This document shows positions 1-12,394 of a stretch of 64,000 nt of DNA, in pieces. The notes under the pieces are model-generated. The model saw nothing but the letters and a program-made list of their open reading frames with translations. It had not been told where the DNA came from and searched no databases. Origin of the DNA: Solen grandis (Eukaryota; Mollusca; Bivalvia; Adapedonta; Solenidae); NCBI GenBank assembly GCA_021229015.1, contig CM037777.1, positions 21,140,110-21,204,109 on the forward strand, given 5' to 3'. The first letter of the stretch is position 1. Each line of letters starts with the position of its first letter. The position numbers and the translations under genes are program-made.

Positions 1-30
1 CTTGCTAACAGTCAATTCGAAAGTAGACAC

Positions 31-395
31 TCATAAATTAGCTATCGTCAATTGCAAAAAGGTCGCTAACACATTAGGGTAGTTCATGGCTGATAGCTGC
101 TCTTTCGCAGTCCAGTTTCTGTATTTCATACAAATGGAGCAGCTTAAAACATAACCTGACAACATTTTTATGTCATGCCGAACCAGAACATTGACACTAT
201 AACTTTGGAAGTCACCACATTCAAGCATGTCGGGGTTTTGTAAAGTAAGCAAACACGGGACTGATTTGCATATTTAAGTCTTGACGTTATTTTATCTAGC
301 GCGGTCATCGGATAATGCTGGTTTTGAATGGCATCTGAAAAGGTTTGTGGTCTTTCCAGATTCACAGCCTGCCCGCCATTGGCTATCAGAGTCAA
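31..395 (-). pseudogene. Ty3/gypsy-type retrotransposon integrase remnant
   Basis: Two overlapping minus-strand frames together resemble the zinc-binding N-terminal part of a Ty3/gypsy integrase. The upstream frame ends in FWFGMT (about 188-171), like the usual FWPGM. The downstream frame begins its match with DIKM at 174 and continues to CSICMKYRN (about 141-115), the usual CxxC-KYRN of the HHCC finger, followed by KEQL. The two frames abut at about 172-175, so a small indel broke the gene there. The expected upstream histidine pair is not clear, and the catalytic core would lie beyond the left edge of the window. No LTR is visible. The match is from memory of the family; a chance match is unlikely because both halves meet in the right order at the same base. 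Confidence 0.55.
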
Positions 396-1034
396 GTTTT
401 AAATATACAGGGCTTATTAAGGGGCAAATGTACAATTAAATGAACACAATCAGACAGAAAAGAATTCATCGTATTTATATGGAATCCATCCACAAAGTCA
501 GATTTTTACTTACACGGGGAGTCGGAAGTTTGTTTCAATAAATGACATTGGGCCACAATGTTACAACTTTTATTATTTTATCTTTCCTTTTTTTTTATTG
601 CGAAGTTACACCTCACAGAACAATTTTATAGCCGTTTGGAGACATTTTTTGCTTGACAGAGACCACTTCACTTTACCGCCACTGTCTTGTCTCATATTTA
701 GGAAGGAATAGTTAAAGGGCAATACTATATTTACACCAAGTCGATATATGGTCTACAATGACTACCAATGTATTGAGAGGTCGCATATTTCCGAAAACAT
801 AAACCGTTTCATTTCTCCTGAAATTTTGTTAGCTTTTCACAAAGAATCATCGTAGTATGGATATTTAAAACGTTATTTTTTCTCGTACATGAGCGTGTTT
901 AATTTATGGAGATTTTACCCCCAAAATATGTAGGTGAAAGTGCAATTTTCATATAGGTGTGTGTCTTTCTTTTGGTTAAATGATGCACCAAGATTTTGTT
1001 TTTGTCATCTTGGAGATTAGTTTTCATGCAACAT
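396..1034. other. AT-rich noncoding stretch
   Basis: No recognisable coding, RNA or repeat structure. It could hold further decayed sequence of the retrotransposon to its left. Confidence 0.5.
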
Positions 1035-1253
1035 GACAGTACTTCAGTCATTTAGCGACGTCCAGCTAATTACAGGTTGAGGAAGGCCCTGAATGCACGG
1101 AGGCATCCGGGAAGAACCACCGACCTACTACAAGCCAGCTGGAAGACTTCCTCACATGAAAATCCGAATGACCCTGCCGGGATTCGAACCCCCGCGGTGA
1201 GGGGCTGAGTGAGTGTTAAAGTCAGCGACTTTACCCTCTCGGTCACGTAGTGG
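1035..1253 (-). mobile_element. tRNA-derived SINE, family A
   Basis: Read on the minus strand, it starts with a tRNA-like head: A-box-like GTGACCGAGAGGGTAAAG and B box GGGGTTCGAATCC near 1179-1192. A conserved body with GTGAGGAAG and CAGCTGG follows, and a 3' end through TTAGCTGGACGTCGC. Family A members here include 6198-6411, 23583-23838, 32285-32485 and 56540-56762. Such an element is transcribed by RNA polymerase III and depends on a partner LINE. No clear target-site duplication is seen. Confidence 0.85.
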
Positions 1254-1620
1254 AAGTCCTTAAAATCATAATAGAATAACCAACTGAAATGTACACGGGA
1301 TTTTGGAAGTACTCGTAATTCCCCATTCATAAACTTAAAATGTATTTTCTTAAAAAATAAGTTTAGTTACCTATTGTTTTTAAGATTTTATCATATAGAT
1401 TAGTACTAATATTATTTATTGAGTATGAATGTTTGAACATTAGAAAAAAACAAATACTGTTAGTTTTCACCTTATTTTCAAAAGAAATGTGTGTTTAGCC
1501 ACACGTAAGGGTATTTAATGATACACGGGTGTATAGTAATGCCTGAATTACTATTGTTTCATTGAATTTGATGTTTCACCAGTATAATGACATAACATTT
1601 ACTAATAATTGTATTTTATG

Positions 1621-2858
1621 AAAAACAAGAGGGCCTTGATTGCCCTGAATCGCTCACCTGAAAAATGTTGCTTTTTATAAAACAGTCATACTAAATTATA
1701 TAAAATCCCTACAGAAGTACAGAAAAATAGTCGTAATTCCACACACAAACTGTACCAATGGTCCAAATTCTGATGGTCATAGCAATAAAATCAAGTGATC
1801 CCTAGGGTGGGACCAAGTCATACCCAAGAGTCATAATTTGAAAACTTGGTTCAGGTCCACTAGGCCATGTGATATACCAAATATCTAAACCCATGATTTT
1901 GTGGTTTCTGACAAGATCTTCTAAAGACTCTCCTATTTAAGTCTATGTAAAATCAAGTGACCCCTGGAGCAGGGCCAAGTTTGACCCCAGGGCCATGATT
2001 TGAGCAAACATGGTAGATGTCTATAAGGCCATGTTACACACCAGATATATAAACTCCAGGCCTTGTGGTTTCTGAGAAGAAGATTTTTCTAGACTTTCAT
2101 ATATAAGCCTTTGTAAAATAAAGTTACCCCTTGGGCGGGCCAATTTTGACCCCAGGGCCATGATGTGAACAAATTTGGTAAAGGTCCACTAGAAAATGCT
2201 TCATACCAAATATCTTAACTCCAGGCCTTTTACTTTCTGACAAGAAGATTCATCTAGTTTTCCTATTTAAGTCTATGTAAAATCAGGTGACCCCTAGAAC
2301 GTGGCCAATTTACCCAGGTCATATTTGAACAATGTAGATGCCTATAAGGCCATGTAACACAATACTAAACCAGGCCTTGTTTTGACAAATTTTTTTAAAT
2401 TTCCTTTTTAAACTTGGAAAGGTTTAAAATCTAGGTCTTGTCCTTTCTGACAAGAAGATTTTTTATGTAAATTAAGTGACCCCTGGGGTGGGCCAATTTT
2501 CGCTCAAGTGTCATGAGTTGAACAAACTTATTAAACGTTCATAAGACATACCACACACCAAAGCTCTAGGCCTTGCGGTTTCGGAGAAAAAGATTTTTAA
2601 AGATTTCACTTTGAAAACCTGTTTCAGCTCCTGTGACCCAGATATGCAACAGACCGAAATCATTTGAACAACTTTAATAGAAGCTTCATGCCAGTAACAT
2701 CACAGACAATTTTCATCAAATTTGGCCCAGTGGTTTAGGAGATGTCGTTTAAAGAAAATTGTTGACGCCGGACGCACAGACGGACGGACGCACGGACGAC
2801 GGACAAAAGGCGATCACAATAGCTCACCATGAGCACATTGTGCTCAGGTAAGCTAAAA
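1621..2858 (+). mobile_element. Terminal-hairpin dispersed repeat, core type I
   Basis: The 5' end is the family signature AACAAGAGGGCC followed by a near-palindrome, then CGCTCACCTG. The 3' end is a foldback at 2821-2854 (arms AGCTCACCATGAGCAC and GTGCTCAGGTAAGCT, loop ATT), followed directly by AAAA. A string of GGACG units precedes the foldback. The core is a degenerate tandem array whose monomers begin near 1791, 1953, 2119, 2283 and 2472 (spacings 162, 166, 164, 189). Each monomer carries AAGTGACCCCTGG, a GGGCCAA motif, GGCCATG and AGGCCTTGTGGTTTCTGA. There is no coding capacity, so it is a nonautonomous element. The design resembles 'pearl' or Helitron-derived elements with central tandem repeats; that link is inference. 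Confidence 0.8.
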
Positions 2859-5000
2859 ATAGACTTAGTTTTCATGGGTGAAAATTCATCTTAAACTAGT
2901 GCTTCATAGAGTATACTAATAAAGCACTCATATTTTTTTCTTAGGACGGTGATAGACTGTTTTATTTTATGTTTTAGTAGATCAGAAAATATACTATAAA
3001 TTTACAAAGTGTTCTGAAATTCTGAATATTTTAAAAAAATGATGAAACTGCCACGACCGTTTTTAAATGCCAAAACACACTTCACTGGCATCATAAATTA
3101 ATTTCAACTGAAAAACTTGATGGTGTGTTAATTTGTAAATTCATTTTCTTATCGCCGGCCCAGGGCGGCGATATTATACTATCGAGCAAGAAAGCAACTT
3201 TTTACTCCCGCACCGCTGACGTGAGAAAAACAGGTTCCTTCTCAGTCGGTCGCAGAAAGAAAAACAGATCAGATTATGCCGGGATCAAGCTCTGGGGAAA
3301 CTGCTTTAAACCCTGGGAAATCTAGACTGGTTTATATGCTACCGGAAGTACATGTTGCTAGACTGGTAGTCACATAATTGGGCAGATTCGATTGGAGTAC
3401 GCCCCTTTGTTCCTTGCATTCCCTATTCCACTTCTAAATTTTTCGCAGCTATATTCTCATCGACAAGGAGTTGCTTCATAGCTTCAAGTACATTCTTCAA
3501 GAAAACTATGCATGACTTATGTTCGAAACAAGACTAAAGCTAGGTGCATAAAAGGGAAATATCAAACTTATGTCGCTTATATCCATGCTATAAGTGATCA
3601 ACACCTGATTAATGTATGTAAAGCAGTTATAAATTTAGCTTCCTATTTCACATGAATGGGGGTTTATTTCTAATATCAGCTTTGATAACAACCTCTCCCT
3701 CAACTTCAGGCACTTCGACATAATTATAATTTCCCTTTACGTCACAGTGTAATTTTCTGTTCACTTGGCTAACGGCGATTTTTAGCATTTTTTGAAATGC
3801 TAATACTTATATTCGTTACTCATCCGTTTCAGTGGCAACCACGATTAATCCATACTTAAGACCAGTGTTGAAATACATTGCTCCGAGAATGCAATATTTG
3901 TCACATGCGTCATGTTTGATTACAAAAAATGGAATGCGTAACATATATAATAGCAAACTAATCATGGATCAATTTTATTTCTGAAATCAGCTTAGTAGTT
4001 CTGCTTGTATGATAAGTTATAAAAGAGGATTTATCGACATGTCATATTGATTTAAAAATCACCTTGTTGTATCGAATATATGGGAGTCTCTATGTTTTTG
4101 CTTTGCGCATGCGCGTGTTGAAGAAAACAAATAAGTTTAATGAAACTATGCTTCTCCTGCCGTGCCTCTACTACTGCTAGATCCACTTAAAAATAACTGT
4201 CATCATCATATCGATTTAGACCTACATAACATTCCATTACGTGCAGCTGAATTAAGTAAAGCCATGTGTAATGCTTTAAAACATTAATTCAAAATTTTCA
4301 CGGTTTTAGAAGTCTGTTAAAATACAAACAAATATACGATTAAAAAACAAAATTAACAGATTCCATTAAGAGCTATCTTTAATTTTACCATATGACGCGA
4401 TTTTTTTTTTTGCTAAGTATTGAAAAAATACTAAGTATTGAATTTTCTATTCGCATTTTGCTTTCATTTCTTAATTTGAATCCATACTAGAGTCTATTTC
4501 CACTAGAAGTGGTGTTTAATTGCCAGAATACAAACTGTGCAAAAGCGTAAAATCTTAAAAGCAAGATACTCGTATCTATGCGAGTTGTAATTAATGCTAA
4601 ATTATTTGACTAATTTGTTGCATTTTAAAAGTGTTTCTTATTTTCCAGTGTATTCGAATGAATATTTTTAAAAACAACTTTTAAAAGCAAAAAATATAAA
4701 AGATCTTCATAATGGAAGAAAAACATCACAATTTAACAATTTGAATGCTTATTCTACAATTGATTTCGGTAATGACGCTGATGACGACGTTAAAAATGAT
4801 ACTAATATTGTTGTTGATGATGGTTCCTGTACGTTGGCCACACTATTTATGAGCTTTGTGTTAAGCACTGTTAGACCACATTTGTAATAAATCACATTTG
4901 TTTCAACTGTTGATAATGTGATCACATACGTAACAGGTGTTAAAAATATAACGGAAATAAAACACATATGTAACCCCCTTTTCGGACAAACACATTTGCA
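2859..5000. other. Noncoding stretch, no gene seen
   Basis: AT-rich sequence apart from a locally GC-richer patch at 3150-3330 containing a 66-codon frame that resembles nothing I know. From about 4880 to 5060 there are scattered copies of a TTACAAATGTGAT-like motif on both strands, leading into the tandem duplication that follows. Confidence 0.4.
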
Positions 5001-5386
5001 ACATAATTTACCTGATACGAATGAGATATTCACCGCAATGTCTGTTACAAATGTGATTTGTTACGAACATGGTCTAGCAAAAAATACCTGTGTCATTTTA
5101 ACACCAAACATATATTACGTAGCTGCGTCTGTAGAAAAACCATGGTTATTCGGCAAGGACACTCAGCAAACCAACCGGAAATCTTCCCAGGTTCAGACCG
5201 GGTCTCGAACTCACAGCGGTGAGGGGTAAGTGACAATAAGCAAGCTACTGCAAGCATTCGGTCACGGAGGCCCTGTTCTTGGAACAATTTCCTTGTTTGA
5301 TTTTCATATGGTAACCAACAACGGAAATGAATTCCTCACTTAATTTGCGATCGGAACAATCACATTGTTCGCATGTAACTTATTTT
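5001..5386. repeat. Tandem duplication, unit 1 (contains a minus-strand SINE)
   Basis: Homologous to 5387-5800 at an offset of about 386 bases. Shared anchors are ACATAATTTACCTG, ACCTGTGTCATTTTAAC, GAGCTGCGTCT-like sequence and ATGTAACTTATTT. Inside, about 5144-5272, lies a minus-strand tRNA-derived SINE head with B box like GAGTTCGAGACCC and an end CACGGAGGCC. Confidence 0.75.
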
Positions 5387-5800
5387 ACATAATTTACCTG
5401 TTACAAATGTGATTATAATCGTAATGTCTGTCTAAAATATGATTTGGTACGAATATGGTCAAACAAAACAGATATTAGAAAAATATTAGAAATATACCTG
5501 TGTCATTTTAACGACACAATTTTATTGCAGAGCTGCGTCTTGAAGTAGACCTCAAGTACAGAGTATTCCGGAAAGGACCTACCGCAAACCGACCGGAAAT
5601 CTTCCCCGGGCCATTAGTCTCGGACTCACAGCGGTGAGGGGCTAAGAGAAAATAAGCAAGCTATCGATCACGGAGGCCATGTTATAGAAGCGATTTTATT
5701 GTTTGAATTTCATCTGGTAAGCAACAATGAAGATAAATTTCCTCCCTTACTCAGCGATCCCAGCAATCACACTGTCAGAATGTAACTTATTTAATTCTAT
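5387..5800. repeat. Tandem duplication, unit 2 (contains a minus-strand SINE)
   Basis: Diverged second copy of the preceding unit, with its own copy of the SINE at about 5560-5674. The SINE lies at the same place in both units, so it was already present when the segment duplicated. The two units differ by many substitutions and small indels, so the event is old. Confidence 0.75.
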
Positions 5801-6035
5801 GACGATTCCTTGAAGTATTTGCCCCCACCATACGGTATTGAGAATATTGAATTCTTTCAAGTAACTGTTCCGCCAAGACCCCTATCCACATAAGTCTGAG
5901 CCAAGTGTAATTTAAAATGGATACGATACAAAAAGTCAGACATAAATTCCATGGCGTTCTTGCAACTTGTTACAAGATCTACATTAAACATAAATTTATT
6001 TCTGCAGTTGTTGAAATCTTACTGAATCTAGATCT

Positions 6036-6512
6036 GTGTTGGTGTGTTGAATTTAACGTCCCGCCGAAGGTTTTTCAGTCATTTGGAGACAATGTCAAGT
6101 TGTGACAGCTATTCTGCTGCTACACTGCAGTATCACATCGTAGTCGTGACTTTACCAGTCACAATCCGAACAGTCTCGGAACTACACTGTATATATTTTG
6201 ATCGATTGATTAGCTTTTTGGGTTTACCGTCGCTGCGACAGTATTTCAGTCATACAACGATGTCCAGCTAATTACAGGTGGAGGAAGATCCCGAATGCAC
6301 TGAGGCATCCGGGTAGAACCACCGACTTACCGCAAGCCAGCTGGAGGGCTTCCTCACATTAAAATCCGAATGATCCTGCCGGGACACGAACCCACGCGGT
6401 GAGCGGCTGAGTGTATATATTCTGAGAGCAGGGAGCTATCATTACTATTCTAACAACTGTGGGATGTCGTGGTCAGGGATCGAACCCATGGCTTCTCGCT
6501 TAAGGGAGATCT
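6036..6512 (-). mobile_element. SINE family B, split by a nested SINE
   Basis: 6036-6187 matches the 3' half of the full-length family B copy at 15298-15622 (anchors TTCAGTCATTTGGAGACAAT and CACTGCAGTATCAC). 6422-6512 matches its 5' half (AGCAGGGAGCTAT, then GGGATCGAACCCA, the reversed B box). The two parts are separated only by the family A SINE at 6198-6411. The tRNA-like head is degraded. Confidence 0.8.
6198..6411 (-). mobile_element. SINE family A nested in a family B SINE
   Basis: A family A copy carrying the full reversed 3' end TTTACCGTCGCTGCGAC, the central CAGCTGG block and a degraded B box. It is flanked by the 10-bp direct repeat TGTATATATT at 6188-6197 and 6412-6421, as expected for a target-site duplication. 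It therefore inserted after the surrounding family B element. Confidence 0.85.
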
Positions 6513-7464
6513 GTGAATATGAAAATAAGTGTTTACATACATAGCATCTTTGCCCTATGATTAGCGTCTATACGCACATATAAAGTAAAATATGCTTCCA
6601 TCTTCGTCACAGAACATAGTGATTAATTTTTATTGTATTATTTATCTGCAATTTTGCATACCAATGTACATGTAGCTATGTAGTTCCATACTAGTACATG
6701 TACTTTAAGAAATAATAAAAAAAAATGTGACAGCACATCTTTTCAACGGCCTCAATGAATGGAAAAATGATAAAAAGAATAAAACGTTATATGAAAGATT
6801 AATTTTCGCTTTTTTACGCGAGATGAAATATTTCGCAAATTTATCTTCCCAAACTGTTTTCATAATTATTCAGAACTATTATCACATTTCAAAGAAACAT
6901 TTATTCATTTCAGCTTGTAAATGTTCGGCTTTAAAAAACCATTCGATTCAGTCGGTTACATCTATGAAAAGGCAATTCTACACACAAAGACGAATTGGTT
7001 GTACCGCTGTGCCAATAAATTCTTTGATTTCTATCTTATCCCCGGACTTTCAAATAGTATATTTCGAACGTCAATATGCTGTTATCATGTTATCAAGTTT
7101 TAGACGAAACAGATTAGTTATATCCACAAGCTAATGTAACGGCAATGAAATAAAAAAATCACTCTAAAGATAAATTGAATATCACAAATGTGAGTTCTAC
7201 TTTAAAAGGGTTACCAGCGTGTTCTCGCATTTTCTAGACAAAGGGGAATTAGATGCAATTGTTTATTCCGCTTTTAAGAAGGTTGAATGTCCTTCTATGA
7301 TTATGTAATGTACTTTGTGAAGGGTGAAGGTTTCTATTTTTTTGCAGATACAGTGCTGGTACACAGCAGTATCATGCCATTGATAAGTGGCATTATACAA
7401 CACCTAGTCATAATGAACTGAACTTGTCTAAAAATACCGGAGTTACCATACATGACAAGTTAAA

Positions 7465-7465
<1 letters not shown>
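6513..7465. other. Noncoding stretch
   Basis: AT-rich. A 135-codon open frame at 6727-7134 has no recognisable domain and AT-rich composition; I regard it as chance. Confidence 0.4.

Positions 7466-7468
<3 letters not shown>

Positions 7469-7497
<29 letters not shown>
7469..7497. repeat. (TA)n microsatellite
   Basis: About 14 uninterrupted TA dinucleotides. Confidence 0.95.
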
Positions 7498-7499
<2 letters not shown>

Positions 7500-7537
7500 C
7501 ATTTTGCCTCCTCAGGCAGCTGCATATTCAGATGTTC

Positions 7538-7660
7538 CCGGTGACCGAGAGATTTGATTCTAAAGCAGGAACATGTGGGTTCCATCCCCGACCACGAAAG
7601 ATAGCATGAGTTGACCCTATTGGGACTCGAACCCACAACCCTCAGTTCCAAAGCAGCATT
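7538..7660. mobile_element. Two tRNA-like SINE head fragments in opposite orientation
   Basis: 7538-7600 on the plus strand reads CCCGGTGACCGAGAG then GTGGGTTCCATCCCCGACC, like the head of family B. 7612-7660 reads GGGACTCGAACCCACAACC, a reversed B box of a second head. Neither has a body. Confidence 0.55.
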
Positions 7661-10600
7661 GCAGCAATTTTGGCCTATTTATGGAAATGTCTTAGAGTTC
7701 CAGAACTATTTTCTGTAAAGATGCTTCGAAATGAAAGTTTGTGGGACATTTAATGGTTAAAGTTGGAGATAATGGCAATGTAATACAAACTTTTAACGTT
7801 TTATTCCAATGGAAAAAACAAACAAAATTATATGGAAAAAAATACTTTTTTCTGTTGGTTGGGCTTGTCATTTATAACAAATGCTTAGAGTTTGAAGGAG
7901 ATCAGTTGAGTAATAGTATAGACAAGGGTAAAGTTAAACAAAAAATAAGCATTTCTTAGGCTGTGATATTTTTAAGAAATTTACCGGGATATGTAAGAAT
8001 CGCTAATGCAAAGCGGTAAGTATATATTGCGTCTGATTAAATCTCAGAAAAAGGATTATCTGTCACAGTAAAGGACTAGAAACATTTCAAGAAATTTTAG
8101 CGGTATCTTTTTGCAAAGAATGCCAAAACCAGACTGTACTCGCGTTTGCATGACAACTCTCCTGAATGAGTTATGTCAGGATATTTCTAATCTAAAGATT
8201 TAACATTGTCTTTTAAAAATCCAGCCTTCTCTCCAATTTTCGGCGTTTGCGTGTCTCGCTTAGAAAGATAAATTGTTAGCAAAAAGAGACAACAATACTT
8301 ATCGAAGCAATACATCATAACAATAAATGCATATTTCTTTTAAGAAACTAGTGCTTATACAGATCTATGTTTTTTTATTCTTATATTTATACCCGATTCT
8401 AGAGGTCTTAAAATTGCTTAAATTTTATTTTTATTGGAGATCTAACAGATATGTTCCTGAATAAGTGGATCTGTTTTGCCTTGGTTAAGGACGAGAAAGT
8501 TAGAGTTAGCCATACTTTGTAGAATGAAAATTGTATAGACTGTCATTTTTTTTTTTCGGTGAAAGAACATAAATATTTATAAAATACCCATTATGGCTTA
8601 GATATTAATAAGTTTAATGCCAGAAATGCTACGCAATTAAACGAGATAGTAAAGTTACCTAAACGGTACTTAATGACCACATATCCGATTTCCGGTTAAA
8701 TCGCGTAAAAATGCACCAATTTTAAGTATTTTGGATGGATGTTTATATACTAAATTTATTACATTTTGTTATTGGCTAGCATTTCCGATGATTGCCCGTC
8801 AAACTTTGGAAATGCGCACATACTCGGATGTGACACGACTGAAGTGTGGAAAACATGCGTGCACAGGACATTTAGAAAGTTTTACCCTTCCTTGTTTTCC
8901 TTTATACAGAACAAAATAAGCTCTCACTCGAGTTATTCAGATTCCTCTAAATTTCCACACTTCATTCGTGTATCCGAATACGTTAACATAATTCAAAATC
9001 AAGCATTTTGTGACCTTCACAGCCGCCAAATTCATTGGACATCTGCTTTTTGGAATATCATATAGAAGGGTAATACCGACTCTCTGCGGGTAAACCCGAC
9101 AGGATATTTGAAATAAAATAAATCAGGTCGACAATAAAATTTAAATGATATATCTGTAATAAATCTATACTTGGCAAGACAGAATTCCAATTCGTTTAGA
9201 TGGAATTACCACCTGAACCGATTTTGCGAAACACCAAGAAATCCATTAATATACAATGTAATCAAGTACCCCTAAACTGACATTTTAAGGAACAGTGGAT
9301 GGCAACCTGAAACAGTATTTATAGGGTTGGTGTATGATAGATCTTTCTATTTTGTAAACTGGAATCTTCTCTTCCATGGCAACTCCTAAATTATGTTGTT
9401 TTCTTTAAAACAACCTTTCAAACCGAATAGAAAACAGTTTAATTATTTCTATGCAAATGTTCGTGTAATAGACAATAACAAATATGTTCAGGATGATCTC
9501 GTATTTAAACATGTAAATACTGAAACATAAGCCATAAACGAAATAATCCCAAACTAGTGCATATTCATATTTCATCACCAACTTAAATAAAACGTAACTG
9601 TTTAAACGTAAAGCATATACTGTATCTAAAAAATTATTCGTTTCTCAGTGTTACATCTGAGAATTTAGACATACATTAAGTGTATCATTTTTGTGATATT
9701 CTAACAACATTAATTCAAACAAGGGAAGAAAAAAAAAAAAAAAGTTAAGGCCTACAATTAAACATGATGTTTAAAGTAGTGCAAATGAATTTCTTGTTGA
9801 CTTAAAAGCACAAAATGATCTCTATTTCTCAACTATTACTACTAAACAAGACCATCAAATTCCTGGTAAATCTTGAACTTTTAACATCGTAATACATGTT
9901 CACGAGTTTAATGCACCTTTGACTACAAGAAGACTTTGAATAAACAACACTTCAAACAATTACAATCCATTTGCTTTATTTCGGTAGATAAACATTTATA
10001 TTAAGGAAAATATCCAAATTACAGGCAAGCATTTTTTATAAATAGTTTATTGCCCACGAATCTCTTAGCCTTCTTCATAAAAATACGCAAAATAGTGTTT
10101 TCAATTACTGCAACCTTTAAGTTTGCCAATTTTAAATTAACTTTGCTTAAATTGCTTATACTGCTTATATTGGTATTCTGTGATTCATATAATATTCTAT
10201 CTATAAAAGCTCCAGTAGGAAGATGCAGATGTTAAAAATGGCAAGTTAAACATCTTAATTTTATTTTCTCATTATTTATCTGATAAATACGAGATACAAG
10301 GCAATCTGACTTCAATTCACTTAATAAAAGTGGAGAAATAATATAATATCTATACTATATACCGGAAGGTGTAAAATACATTTAAAATGAACCCCGACTT
10401 AGTCAAATGATTTTTTTCTCGTGTGTTACTTTAACAGAATTGGAGATAAAAACTAAGCACAACCTATTTCCCTACTCGAGGTAAATGAAACAGAAAGTGT
10501 ACACATATTCCTCGAAAACCGTCAAGGATTTTCATACAGTAAAATCTCAATTCCCAGAGGAGCGGAATTCCGAAAGTCATGCCTTACATGAAGTTTTCCA

Positions 10601-10984
10601 AATACCATTCTTAATCCTTGATTTATCCCATATCCCATCAAGGGGTCATTTTCTTTCCATTAAACTACAACTGTTTTCTCCCGGTTATCCAAAGCCGGAT
10701 TTCATATTTCCCATTCAGTCCTCTTATTACCGCTATGTTACTGTACTATTAAAGAGACTTTAGAACACATTCCAGTCACAAATGAACCACCAATACCGTT
10801 ACCATCCAAAAGGTTTGCTAACTCGCAGTGTAATTATATATAATACATACACCGATTGCAGCGGGATTACACCACCGTATATACAAAACACGCTTAAATA
10901 CAATACATTGTCAATGTCTTATAATTATGATTTATTGCATGACATTATTTTCCGAAAAGTATAAAATAGCCTGTCTAAAACAGG
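7661..10984. other. Noncoding stretch, no gene seen
   Basis: About 3.3 kb of AT-rich sequence with scattered short frames and a poly-A run near 9730. I see no splice-linked coding trace, RNA gene or repeat family member. Confidence 0.4.
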
Positions 10985-11315
10985 ATGGTTGCTTGATACA
11001 TTGGATGCTTGGTACAGAAGGGACCTTAATAAGGTGGGCGCTTAGTGTAGGTGTACGCTTAATACAGGTGGATGATGGACGCCTACTTTACGTGGACGTT
11101 TGGTGTATGTGGACGCTGAACACAAGTAGACGTCTAATGTAAGTGGGGCCTGATATAAAAGGTCGCGTGTACAAGTGGACGCCTGATATAGATGGACGCT
11201 TGTTAAAGGTATACGCCTGTATAGGTGGACGCTGGGAAAGGTTGACATACAGGTGGACGGTTGATAAAGATCGACGATGGCAATAGGTGGACGCTTGATA
11301 CAAGGCGGGTGCCTG
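10985..11315 (+). repeat. Degenerate 17-18 bp minisatellite
   Basis: About 18 tandem units with consensus near GTGGACGCTTGATACAA. Units vary by substitution and 1-2 base indels; some are lengthened. Long open frames on both strands here are by-products of the repeat. Confidence 0.85.
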
Positions 11316-11379
11316 CACATGTTTGGTCGTATCTAGTTGCAGCAGACCTTTATTCAATATCCATATCTCAGATGAATAG

Positions 11380-11535
11380 GGCGATGTGGTACAGTGGTAA
11401 CATACATAATTACGGATCCGAATGCTGTGGGCTCGAATTCCTAGGCGGAAAGGACTGGTCCAAACAAGGAACTATCGACAGGAGTTAGTAGAGTTACCAA
11501 GCACTTGTTACGACCTCGAGGTAAAATAAGTTTTA
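11380..11535 (+). mobile_element. tRNA-derived SINE, family C
   Basis: Head with GGCGATGTGGTACAGTGGTA (A-box region) and GTGGGCTCGAATTCC (B-box region). The body ACTGGTCCAAACAAGGAACT is shared with 12178-12365, and the 3' end is CGAGGTAAAATAAG. Confidence 0.75.
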
Positions 11536-12177
11536 ATTTTACAATCCCTGAGAGGGTATTCATAGGATCTCTTTACATGTCTAAAGAACCCTGGTGGAGA
11601 AACAGACATCCCAACATACGCAGTCCAGATCAGAGACTAAATAGGAGATTCCATGCTCAAGGACAGAATTTACTTACCTTGCAATTAATTCAAAGCCAAT
11701 ACTCAAGGTAATTTCTCAAAACAATGTTAGCTTGTCACCAATAATTAATGTTTTGCTCCCAAAAGATTAAGCTCTTGTTCACAAAGTCCCTCCTTGCATT
11801 TATTTTATTTCTAAAACCAATAAATCACCCCCATTTAATGTGCTACATATGAGTAAAACAGATTATTCACGTTAGTAGATTGGTTTACGGGATTGTTTTT
11901 TTAAACTGCTTTCTTTGTTTTCAAGGTTGTCGTCAACCTTGAACTAGAAACAGTACATTTATTGAAATTGATTGAACATTTAAAGAGATGAATTTTAAAA
12001 AAAAAAGAAATTAACAGTTGTTTCTTTAAAATAGGAAAATAATAAAGAGGATGAATTTCCGCATAAACATTGCATAAAAATCCATTCCATTATCTTTTAT
12101 CTTGAGTTGGGTCAAAACTTTTATTAATACGTTTTTAGATTAAAGAAATACCATGCACATTATAACCTGTTATAAAG
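11536..12177. other. Noncoding stretch
   Basis: Nothing recognisable. Confidence 0.4.
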
Positions 12178-12365
12178 AAGGGCGCCGTGGTCAAGTGGTT
12201 TCATACCCAACTGAGGATCCGAAGGTTGTAGGTTGAAGGTTGTTCGATCCCCGCTGTGACAAGGAATTTTTCATTACCTTCTCAGGCGCAAAATACTGGT
12301 CAAACCCAGGAACCGTCAATCGGGAGTAGTTTAATTATTTGTTTCCCATTCGACGTAAAATAAAT
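12178..12365 (+). mobile_element. tRNA-derived SINE, family C, with expanded B-box region
   Basis: Head GGGCGCCGTGGTCAAGTGGT and B box TTGTTCGATCCCC. A small internal duplication (GGTTGTAGGTTGAAGGTTG) lengthens the spacing before the B box. The body ACTGGTCAAACCCAGGAACC and end GACGTAAAATAA match the other family C copy. Confidence 0.75.
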
Positions 12366-12394
12366 AGGTTTAAAATAGTCATTATCTATCGTTA

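Noticed and set aside
3125..3325. 66-codon frame in a GC-richer patch as an exon
   Set aside because: No recognisable motif or supporting splice sites; noted only as a compositional patch.
6727..7134. 135-codon plus-strand frame as a gene
   Set aside because: No recognisable domain, AT-driven composition, no splice or promoter context; chance frame.
11042..11357. Two repetitive minus-strand frames
   Set aside because: Products of the 17-bp minisatellite.
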